This document shows positions 45,769 to 53,681 of a stretch of DNA of 64,000 nt, one piece after another. A program made the translations under genes and the position numbers. Each line of letters opens with the position of its first letter. Position 1 is the stretch's first letter. Below the pieces are notes generated by a model. That model worked only from the letters and a program-made list of their open reading frames with translations. It did not search any database and was not told the DNA's origin. Source of the stretch: Bacteroidetes bacterium MED-G17 (GTDB taxonomy: Bacteria > Bacteroidota > Bacteroidia > NS11-12g > UBA9320); assembly GCA_002457675.1 (NCBI GenBank), contig NTKK01000007.1, positions 1 through 64,000 on the forward strand, in the 5' to 3' direction.

Positions 45769-46716
45769 TTAGAAGTCAACCGCTCTTTTTAAAATATCTT
45801 TAAAGACAAATTGCTGAATTACGAAGACTTTATCTTCATTATTTAACCTTGCATTGTAACGACTTGGGTCTTTTGTTAACCGTTTACCGTCCTGCGTATA
45901 TAAGCCATGCATTTTATCATAGCTGTCTCGATAGAATATATCCAACCCTGTTTTTTCACCATTTTTAGACCAAATTTCTAAAATCGCGAAGGGAGAAGCA
46001 CCAAAAATCGTATCCCGTTTGGATTTTGAAATTATATCAAAACCTTCTGCATATTTTCGAGTGAAGGAACGAAAATATGATCTCTTCATTTGCGATTTAA
46101 TTGTTTTCATTCCACTGCGGGTAATGATGGTATTGCTGGAATTATTTAAAAGCTCAAATGAATATTCTGGATTTTGCGGGTAGCTTAGGTTTACTTTTTC
46201 AATTTGGTTAGCTGAAATATCAAATAATTCTTTACTCTGCCACTGTGATTTATCTACCGAATATCGAATATTTAGATAGCCATTAAACCCAGGTACGTGT
46301 GTTACATAAGGAGTCTTTGCTCCATCCATAAGCATGTAAGTTCCTAACATGTCAGGTGTGGTACCCCCTACATAGTAAGTTTTTATATTTTTATTCTTGC
46401 TATAGAGTTCTACTTTTTTTCCTGTGATGCTCATAGTTTTAAGTACGTTGTTTCTAGCTGGCTTAGCCGCAGGACCCTTCACTTTTATTTTACTTATAGT
46501 TTCCTTTAGGAGCAAATTAATTGCAACCTTGGAAACTTTGGAACTATCTTGAAGGAACCAATTTTCATTTCTTTTTTCAAGAATCACATAATTCCCATTT
46601 TTTTTGGAAATGAAAATTTTATCGACGAATTCTGGATTTTCCACAGCAAATGACTTTATCTTATCGTTGTTTTGACATGCTGCAAAAAGTAAAAATATAA
46701 TTAGCCCTCTTTTCAT
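45769..46716 (-). CDS. DUF4340 lipoprotein
   Basis: A 315-residue lipoprotein with lipobox LFAAC (Cys14). The DUF4340 pattern is visible as repeats of a short beta module: NYVILEKRNENWFLQDSSKVSKVAINLLL, VELYSKNKNIKTYYVGGTTPDMLGTYM and the region around KVNLSYPQNPEYSFEL (all given only in part). The family is exported and of unknown function. The gene begins within the last codons of lptB (4-nt overlap), which suggests an envelope role. Confidence 0.8.
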   Translation of the reverse strand: MKRGLIIFLLFAACQNNDKIKSFAVENPEFVDKIFISKKNGNYVILEKRNENWFLQDSSKVSKVAINLLLKETISKIKVKGPAAKPARNNVLKTMSITGKKVELYSKNKNIKTYYVGGTTPDMLGTYMLMDGAKTPYVTHVPGFNGYLNIRYSVDKSQWQSKELFDISANQIEKVNLSYPQNPEYSFELLNNSSNTIITRSGMKTIKSQMKRSYFRSFTRKYAEGFDIISKSKRDTIFGASPFAILEIWSKNGEKTGLDIFYRDSYDKMHGLYTQDGKRLTKDPSRYNARLNNEDKVFVIQQFVFKDILKRAVDF

Positions 46717-47435
46717 CTTAATTCAAAGTTTTTACCCAAATATACTTTTCTCACCATTTCATCATTGGTCAATTCTTCTACCTTACCGCTCTTTAATAAT
46801 TTTCCTTCAAACATAAGATAAGCTCTATCTACTATACTAAGTGTTTCGTGTACGTTATGATCTGTAATCAGAACGCCAATATTCTTACTTGTAAGTTGCA
46901 AAACAATCTGTTGTATATCTTCAACTGCTATGGGGTCTACCCCTGCGAAGGGTTCATCGAGTAATACAAAATTGGGGTTTACTGCCAAAGCTCGTGCAAT
47001 TTCTGTTCTTCGTCTTTCGCCACCTGAAAGAACAGAACCCATATTTTTTCTCACTTTTTGCAAACTAAATTCATCAAGTAGACTTTCCACTTTTTCTTCT
47101 CTTTGGCTCTTTGAAATATTTTGCATTTCTAATACGGAACGTATGTTGTCTTCAACACTCAAACCTCTAAACACACTCGCCTCCTGAGGAAGATAACCAA
47201 CCCCTTTTTGCGCTCTTTTGTACATAGGATATTTGGTAAGCTCGTGATCATCGAGGAAAATACTTCCCTCGTCTGGTTTAATCAAACCTACAATCATGTA
47301 GAACGTGGTTGTTTTCCCTGCTCCGTTGGGACCTAATAAGCCGACTATTTCGCCCTGCTCTAATTCAAGACTAATTTGGTCTACCACTTTTCTTTTTCGA
47401 TACTGTTTGACCAAATTGCTTGCGCTTAGCTTCAT
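46713..47435 (-). CDS. lptB: LPS export ABC transporter ATPase LptB
   Basis: It powers lipopolysaccharide transport across the envelope. Walker A GPNGAGKTTTF is near residue 36, the Q-loop VGYLPQEASVFRGLS is the LptB-specific form, the signature is LSGGERRRTEIARAL and Walker B is VLLDEPFAGVDPIA. Using ATG 47435 gives 240 residues, the standard length; the 18-codon extension upstream lacks homology. It leads the lptB / DUF4340 / djlA-like operon. Other lpt genes are not in the window. It is divergent from the serine hydrolase. Confidence 0.95.
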   Translation of the reverse strand: MKLSASNLVKQYRKRKVVDQISLELEQGEIVGLLGPNGAGKTTTFYMIVGLIKPDEGSIFLDDHELTKYPMYKRAQKGVGYLPQEASVFRGLSVEDNIRSVLEMQNISKSQREEKVESLLDEFSLQKVRKNMGSVLSGGERRRTEIARALAVNPNFVLLDEPFAGVDPIAVEDIQQIVLQLTSKNIGVLITDHNVHETLSIVDRAYLMFEGKLLKSGKVEELTNDEMVRKVYLGKNFELR

Positions 47436-47529
47436 CGCCTTCAAAGGAAACCAAAGCTTTGGTAAATTTGCAAATTGTACGTAAAACAAATTTGAAATTT
47501 ATTATTTATAATCGAATATTGTTCTGATT

Positions 47530-48690
47530 ATGAGAAAATTAATTATTTCATCTCTCAAACTTTTACTGGCATTTTCTAGCGCATTAATCCTATTTATATC
47601 CTTTCCTCAGAATAGATATTTGTATAGGGTTTTGGGTGATACAATTTTTAAATTTCGTTTTGGGCCAGACCAAAAGTTTTATTTGAACAACCCAAACAGG
47701 GTAGTCAAAAAAGCTAAATCTATTTCTTGGCCGGTGAGCAAATTTTACAATACATGGAATGAATCTAAAGCGTTTAATCAAATTCATAAGGATAAAGAAT
47801 CTTTTGCCTTTTTGGTTTTGCATAAGGATTCACTGATATACGAAAAATATTGGTCTAATCATACAGACAGCGCTCTTTCTATGTCTTGGAGTATGAGTAA
47901 AAGTGTTATTGGTATGCTTATCGGGGCAGCAATTAGAGATGGATACATTAAAAGTGAAAATGATTTAGTAGGTAATTATTTGTCAGAATACGAGGGTAAA
48001 AAACTTACCATCAAGCATCTATTAAGCATGAGCAGCACCATAGATTATCATGAAGCGTATAAAAATCCATTTGCATATACGGCCAAAACGCTTTACGGAA
48101 GACCTGTTTACCAGACCACTTTGGGCTATAAGATGGATGGGGAACCGGGAAAGATTTTAAATTATAGAAGTGGAGAAACACAATTATTAAGCTTTATCCT
48201 TTCAAAAGCGACAAAGCAGTCTATTGCTGAGTATGCGAGTGAAAAAATTTGGCAACCAATGGGTGCAGAAAATAATGCCCTTTGGGCTTTATCCTTTGGA
48301 GACAGTTTAGAACTAGCATACTGCTGTTTAAGTTCTACAGCCCGAGATTTTGCCAAAATAGGCCAGCTTTGGATGAATAAAGGAATTTTTTTGAACGGCG
48401 ATACGTTGGTCAATGAAGATTTTTGGCAGAGGTCCATAAAACCGGCAGATTTACTTGAAAAAGATGGACAAAAAAATAAGCGATATGGCTATCAATGGTG
48501 GATTGGTCATTACAAAGGAGAGTCTTTCTTCTACATGAACGGCTTAAACGGACAATTTGTACTTTGTATGCCAAATAAAGAAATAATTGTTCTCCGACTC
48601 GGAAATAAAAAAAGTAAAAAAGACAAGGACTATCATTGTCCTGATATATATAAATATCTGGATTTTGGTTTAGAAATATGTAGATTTTAA
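47530..48690 (+). CDS. Serine hydrolase, beta-lactamase/DD-peptidase fold
   Basis: A 386-residue protein with an N-terminal membrane anchor or signal (LKLLLAFSSALILFISF). The class C-type active site is visible: SMSWSMSKS with the S-x-x-K nucleophile, a Y-R-S-G-E-T block as the second motif, and YGYQWWIG near the C-terminus. Such proteins include esterases, peptidases and transesterases; the substrate is unknown. The stop overlaps that of the DUF5686 gene by 4 bp. Confidence 0.85.
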   Translation: MRKLIISSLKLLLAFSSALILFISFPQNRYLYRVLGDTIFKFRFGPDQKFYLNNPNRVVKKAKSISWPVSKFYNTWNESKAFNQIHKDKESFAFLVLHKDSLIYEKYWSNHTDSALSMSWSMSKSVIGMLIGAAIRDGYIKSENDLVGNYLSEYEGKKLTIKHLLSMSSTIDYHEAYKNPFAYTAKTLYGRPVYQTTLGYKMDGEPGKILNYRSGETQLLSFILSKATKQSIAEYASEKIWQPMGAENNALWALSFGDSLELAYCCLSSTARDFAKIGQLWMNKGIFLNGDTLVNEDFWQRSIKPADLLEKDGQKNKRYGYQWWIGHYKGESFFYMNGLNGQFVLCMPNKEIIVLRLGNKKSKKDKDYHCPDIYKYLDFGLEICRF

Positions 48691-51182
48691 AACCTTACTA
48701 CTGCTTGCCCTTTTATACCAAATTTTCTTGTATTGGCTTGGTCTAGGTAAGTTAGTCTGTGTATAAAATCAATGCGGATAAATTTAAAGATATTTTCTAT
48801 TGCATAACCTACTTCTACATACGGTTTATTATCTGCAAATGAGCCGACTGGCGTAACCCTATCTCCATTAAGATCAACTGTAGGAATTAGGTTTCTATTG
48901 GCTTGACTAAGAGAACCATAAGCCATTTTGGTGTTTGCCGCTAATCGCCATTTCAATTTGTTCATAAGCGGTATCCTATTCAATATAAGTCCATTAAATA
49001 AATGCTCATACATAAATGAAATTTTTTGATCTGCAACAAATTCAAAGAAATCCATCAAGTTATACGCTGAAGTTTGCGACAAAAAAGATTGATTTCCTCG
49101 AAGCACGTCCAATTCGGGATATGGAACCGTTCCAAAAATTTTACTCGCTGTGATATTATACTCAATTGAGCCGAAAGCCCCCAAACTAGTTGATTGACGA
49201 ATATTCAATTCACACTTATCAAAGTTAAAATCACCCCCGAATAAACCCTTAAATCCCTTGGTATAGGTAAGCGTAAATGCAGGAGATTTTAGATTCCCCA
49301 TGCTATATCGATTGTTTTTTCTCACAACAAATAACTCTTTTGGACTCCACCTTCCAGATACACTTAAGGTGTTAGTTTTGAAGCTATTGCTCATTATTGT
49401 ATCGCCTTCAGTTTTCTGTTTATAATACTGAAAATTAAAATCAGAAAAATTTGGGAAATAAAATTCCTTGGACCTAAGCTGTATTTTTTGTGTGTATCCT
49501 TTGAACAATTCTGACTCCAAATATAAATTTTGCTCTAAGGTTTTATTTAGTCTATTAGAGCCCAATGTGGATGACGCGTTGAATAGAGCACTCGTCCCAT
49601 AGTTTTGATTTGTGACACCTATTTGCTCCACATCTTTTTTGGCACTTATGCCAATTTTTGTCCAATCGGTTCTTGAAAAAATATACTCGGCTGTTGCTCC
49701 GTATTTCCACTCTTTATCCCCAAAACCATAAGCGCCATAAGCTTTGAATACTGTCTTTTTACTAAATAACTCGTTGGTTCTGAAACCTAAACGTGATCTA
49801 AACCCTTCTAGTTGATTGAATCCGAGCAAATACACATAAGGGCCGATGTCTATTTTATCGAATGATTTATAACCCTCTACAATAAATTCTGCCAAATCAA
49901 CATAGGTCTTAATTACAGGTTGATTGGTTAAAGAATCTACGAGTTTGTAAATTTTTTGATCGCTATGCGATGGCTTTTCATGTCGGGAGGTATCCCAAAA
50001 TTGATCATTTCTTGAAAAAGCTCTTTCATCAACAATAATTTTGTCTTCATAAAAATTAATCGCTCGTGTTTTACCTATATGAAAATCTTTGTTAGAGGTA
50101 TAATACTGCCCAATCATACCAACGGTTTTTTTAGTGATTTCCCCAATATCGATCAAAACACGAGTTTTTTGAGGAAGCCAAATATTTTTTTCCACCTCTA
50201 TCATTTCCAGCTGAATCTTTAATTTTTCAACAAAATTGATGTTTGCTTGATTCGTGATTTCCAAGATAGCTCTTTTCAGTGCAAAACTTGAATCTTGAAT
50301 CCAAATGACACCTTTAAACACTAAATCTTTTTCATTTTTTGGATTTAATTGTATTTGATAGGTTTTTTTATTGTCTAAATAAGGTGTATCAATTAAGGTG
50401 AAAATATAATAGCTCAAAGAAGAATTGGACAGAGGTGAGATAAAATCTTTATCTAAAATATATAAACTGTTTTGACTGAAATTATAGGTTTGAAATGTGG
50501 ACCCAAGTAGTTGACTGATATAGCTTTCATCTCCTACACCTACCCCTTGAATTTTTGTACCTAAAATTTCTTCTTTTGTCCGACGGGGATTGTTTCTAAA
50601 ATAAAACTTACTTGCGGTCTCAGAGATAAAAACAGGTAAAACAGGTTTTAAGCTGTCAATTTTAAATGAGCTAATTGTATCAAAAAGTGGCCTCATAGCC
50701 TCAAATACTTTTCTTTTTTTAAATTTTTCTGTGATGTTGTCAACTGCTAGTTGAACCCTAGTGTAACTACTGTGTTCATAAGCTTCTATCCTTTCATAAT
50801 TATATTTTGATTTATTTTTTTGTGCTTTTTTGATGATAGGCAGTGCGGGATTTGCTCCAGGTTTGATCACGAATTCAGTTAATCCATGGGCTTCTGGCTG
50901 CAAACCAATATTCATTTGCGAAATACCCGTTTCAATTGACTTGGTGATGGAAACATATCCAATAAAATTTACCACAATCGAGTCAAAATTATTTTCAGAT
51001 TGCAAGAAATAGTTGCCATCAAAATCGGTAATGGTTCCTTCTTGTGCATTTTTAAATACTATATTGACATAAGGTAGTGGTTCTCCACTTTGAGCGTCTA
51101 TTATTCTTCCACTAATTTTTACTTGTGCGAAAGCAAGGGTGTTGAAAAAGAATAGTGGGAAAATATACTTCAAATGTCCCAT
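48687..51182 (-). CDS. DUF5686 / carboxypeptidase-regulatory-like outer-membrane protein
   Basis: An 831-residue exported protein. After a signal peptide (MGHLKYIFPLFFFNTLAFAQ) comes a CarboxypepD_reg-like domain (VKISGRIIDAQSGEPLPYVNI, about 21-105), then the DUF5686 region and a long beta-rich C-terminal half ending RFGIKGQAVVRF-like, the pattern of an outer-membrane barrel. The family is abundant in Bacteroidota and uncharacterised. The frame can start at a TTG 36 nt earlier, but ATG 51182 opens the signal peptide. Confidence 0.8.
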   Translation of the reverse strand: MGHLKYIFPLFFFNTLAFAQVKISGRIIDAQSGEPLPYVNIVFKNAQEGTITDFDGNYFLQSENNFDSIVVNFIGYVSITKSIETGISQMNIGLQPEAHGLTEFVIKPGANPALPIIKKAQKNKSKYNYERIEAYEHSSYTRVQLAVDNITEKFKKRKVFEAMRPLFDTISSFKIDSLKPVLPVFISETASKFYFRNNPRRTKEEILGTKIQGVGVGDESYISQLLGSTFQTYNFSQNSLYILDKDFISPLSNSSLSYYIFTLIDTPYLDNKKTYQIQLNPKNEKDLVFKGVIWIQDSSFALKRAILEITNQANINFVEKLKIQLEMIEVEKNIWLPQKTRVLIDIGEITKKTVGMIGQYYTSNKDFHIGKTRAINFYEDKIIVDERAFSRNDQFWDTSRHEKPSHSDQKIYKLVDSLTNQPVIKTYVDLAEFIVEGYKSFDKIDIGPYVYLLGFNQLEGFRSRLGFRTNELFSKKTVFKAYGAYGFGDKEWKYGATAEYIFSRTDWTKIGISAKKDVEQIGVTNQNYGTSALFNASSTLGSNRLNKTLEQNLYLESELFKGYTQKIQLRSKEFYFPNFSDFNFQYYKQKTEGDTIMSNSFKTNTLSVSGRWSPKELFVVRKNNRYSMGNLKSPAFTLTYTKGFKGLFGGDFNFDKCELNIRQSTSLGAFGSIEYNITASKIFGTVPYPELDVLRGNQSFLSQTSAYNLMDFFEFVADQKISFMYEHLFNGLILNRIPLMNKLKWRLAANTKMAYGSLSQANRNLIPTVDLNGDRVTPVGSFADNKPYVEVGYAIENIFKFIRIDFIHRLTYLDQANTRKFGIKGQAVVRF

Positions 51183-51244
51183 TTTGTTCAAACATGTAAA
51201 GAAATTTACGAACTGCAAAGAGTTACAGCATATTTAACATAGTT

Positions 51245-52012
51245 TTAGCTTAGTAAAAAACTTCCAACCGCATGCAAAAAGCTGTCAGGATTTTCAGCAT
51301 GAACCCAGTGTCCAGCATTTTGCAACTCTTCTAAATGATAATTGGGAAATCTTTTGCGCATTTCGTTAAAATCCTCAGATTGGATATAATTACTTTTTGC
51401 ACCTTTAACAAAAAGGGTGGGCTTAGAAAATTTATTTATAAGCACAGGACTACTCATAATGTGTTTATAATTGTTTTCAATAGCAGGTAAATTCATCTTT
51501 AACTTATACCCTCCTTCCTCTCGTCGTTTAAGATTTTTAAGTAAAAACATCCTTACCGCTTCATCCTTTTCATATTTTAATAGATTAAGATTTGCTTCTT
51601 TTCTACTAGAAAGGTTTTCAAACGTAATTGATTTGAGGGCTTCGAAATACTTTTCATGACCACCCCAATATTTTTTTGGAGCAATATCAACCACTACCAA
51701 TTTGTCTATTTTGGCCGGAGAAATGTTGGTCGCCTGCATGGCTGTTTTACCTCCCATTGAGTGTCCTATAATGCTATAACTATCAATGTTAAGATGTGTC
51801 GCTAAATTTTCTAAATCCTTGGCCATAATTGTATAATCCATTTCAGGAGAATGGAATGACAATCCATGATTTCTTTGATCAACTGTGTATATGGTAAAAT
51901 CCTCTTGCAGTTTATTGGCAATTAAATGCCAATTATCTAACATGCCAAAAAGACCATGAAGGATGAATACAGGGTATTTACCTTGCCCATATTGTTTGTA
52001 GTGCAAAAGCAA
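51245..52012 (-). CDS. Alpha/beta hydrolase, YbfF-like esterase
   Basis: A 255-residue hydrolase: oxyanion HGLFGMLDNW near residue 19, DQRNHGLS, the nucleophile elbow IGHSMGG, and a catalytic His in AGHWVHAENP at the end. The acyl thioesterase/esterase YbfF of enterobacteria has the same arrangement. No ATG fits: a TAG lies just upstream, so the start is TTG at 52012 (or TTG 52006). It follows alanine dehydrogenase by 3 nt. Confidence 0.85.
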   Translation of the reverse strand: MLLHYKQYGQGKYPVFILHGLFGMLDNWHLIANKLQEDFTIYTVDQRNHGLSFHSPEMDYTIMAKDLENLATHLNIDSYSIIGHSMGGKTAMQATNISPAKIDKLVVVDIAPKKYWGGHEKYFEALKSITFENLSSRKEANLNLLKYEKDEAVRMFLLKNLKRREEGGYKLKMNLPAIENNYKHIMSSPVLINKFSKPTLFVKGAKSNYIQSEDFNEMRKRFPNYHLEELQNAGHWVHAENPDSFLHAVGSFLLS

Positions 52013-52015
52013 TTT

Positions 52016-53128
52016 CTATAAGAACTTATCTACTGAATGGTAAGGTAGCTCGAATGCGTCTGCAACGCCTGCATAAACAACATGACCATTTATAATATTG
52101 AGGCCTTTTTGTAATTCCTCATTTTCAATAGAGGCTTGTTTCCAACCTTTGTTTGCTAATTGTATGGCGTAAGGCAAAGTAGCATTGGTCAATGCGGACG
52201 TAGAGGTAAATGGAACAGCACCAGGCATATTTGCTACACAATAATGAACAACGCTGTCAATAATATATGTTGGCTCTTCGTGAGTAGTTGGTTTACAAGT
52301 CTCTATACAACCGCCCTGATCAACCGCCACATCAACAAGAACGGTCCCCTCTTGCATCGTTTTTAACATATCCCTTGTGATTAGATTAGGTGCTTTGGCT
52401 CCAGGAATTAATACAGCTCCCACAATTAAATCCATATTAGGAATAAGCTCACGGATATTCATTTCATTGCTATATCTTGTAGTTACATTTGCTGGCATTA
52501 CGTCATTTAGGTATCGAAGTCTGTCTAAATTTACATCCAAAATTGTGACTTGCGCACCCAAGCCGGCCGCCATTTTTGCCGCCTGTGTGCCCACAATTCC
52601 TCCACCAATAACTAAAACTTGACCGGGAGAAACGCCAGGAACTCCACCCAAAAGTACTCCTTTACCTCGAGTGGGTTTTTCTAGATATTTTGCTCCTTCT
52701 TGTATAGCCATTCTTCCAGCAACTTCGCTCATAGGAATTAATAATGGTAAAGTACCTTTTTTACTCTCTACTGTTTCATATGCCAAACAAACGGATTTAC
52801 TATCAATCATAGCTTTTGTAAGCGGTTTATGCGACGCAAAATGAAAATATGTAAACACCAGTTGATCTTGTTGTATCAAATCATATTCATGCTCAATTGG
52901 TTCTTTAACTTTCATTATCATCTCCGCACTCGCATAAACCTCTTCTATCGTATTGAGCAATTTAGCTCCGGCACTTTCATATGCCTGATTGCTAAATCCA
53001 CTTCCAACACCAGCGTGACTCTGAACAAATACTGTATGTCCGCGCTTGGTTAGTTCCAAGGCACCACCAGGTGTCAATGCAACTCTATTTTCATTGTTTT
53101 TAATTTCTGTTGGTACGCCTATTATCAT
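52016..53128 (-). CDS. ald: Alanine dehydrogenase
   Basis: It interconverts L-alanine and pyruvate plus ammonia with NAD. The 370 residues begin MIIGVPTEIKNNENRVALTP, followed by the catalytic lysine region, HFASHKPLT, the NAD-binding VIGGGIVGTQAAKMAAGLGAQVTILD and IPGAKAPNLIT. The start at ATG 53128 is preferred over the frame extension at 53149. It is divergent from the TrpF-like gene, and the hydrolase gene follows 3 nt downstream. Confidence 0.95.
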   Translation of the reverse strand: MIIGVPTEIKNNENRVALTPGGALELTKRGHTVFVQSHAGVGSGFSNQAYESAGAKLLNTIEEVYASAEMIMKVKEPIEHEYDLIQQDQLVFTYFHFASHKPLTKAMIDSKSVCLAYETVESKKGTLPLLIPMSEVAGRMAIQEGAKYLEKPTRGKGVLLGGVPGVSPGQVLVIGGGIVGTQAAKMAAGLGAQVTILDVNLDRLRYLNDVMPANVTTRYSNEMNIRELIPNMDLIVGAVLIPGAKAPNLITRDMLKTMQEGTVLVDVAVDQGGCIETCKPTTHEEPTYIIDSVVHYCVANMPGAVPFTSTSALTNATLPYAIQLANKGWKQASIENEELQKGLNIINGHVVYAGVADAFELPYHSVDKFL

Positions 53129-53219
53129 CTTTTTTTGAAATCGAAGCAAAAATAATCGCTTATTGCTTTGTTTATTACCAACATTTCATAATACTTCTTG
53201 GTTTAATTCGCAGAATAGT

Positions 53220-53681
53220 ATGAAAATTAAATTATCAAATGTCAATTCACTGACTGTAGCCAGATACGCCGCTGGTATTTCTATTGATTTTATAGGATTT
53301 TCTTTACGTTCACAGGATGAGCAATCTTTAACACCTAGAGAAGTTTCTGAGATTTTAACTTGGATAGAGGGACCAAAAGTTGTTTTGGAAATTGATGAAA
53401 ATCACGTATACGATATAGCTGAATTTCAAAAAATGTTTGATCCTTATGCTTTTGAAATAATCACAGATAAAGAGCAGCAAAAATTTTGGACCCGATTTAA
53501 AGAAACAATATTGACACCAAATGATGGTATTTTTTTGAATATTGAACAAGGAGAGAACTTAAGAAATTTAGAAAACTTTGATGGTGTAAATATTTTGGCT
53601 CCTCAAGAGCGTGAGACAGGAATTTTGAATTTCGAAGCTTTTGATAGCTTCATCGAAGAGCTTAGAACTGTTGACCAATAA
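53220..53681 (+). CDS. Degenerate TrpF-like (phosphoribosylanthranilate isomerase-fold) protein
   Basis: A 153-residue protein whose start MKIKLSNVNSLTVARYAAGISIDFIGFSL (part of a longer match) follows the N-terminal pattern of TrpF: K-I-C-G-I ... A ... G-x-D-x-I-G-F. The catalytic cysteine position of KICGI is replaced (KLSNV), and the protein is about 50 residues shorter than TrpF, so isomerase activity is doubtful. No trp genes are near. The end overlaps the convergent bamA by 20 bp. ATG 53220 is chosen over an ATG 57 nt upstream. Confidence 0.55.
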   Translation: MKIKLSNVNSLTVARYAAGISIDFIGFSLRSQDEQSLTPREVSEILTWIEGPKVVLEIDENHVYDIAEFQKMFDPYAFEIITDKEQQKFWTRFKETILTPNDGIFLNIEQGENLRNLENFDGVNILAPQERETGILNFEAFDSFIEELRTVDQ

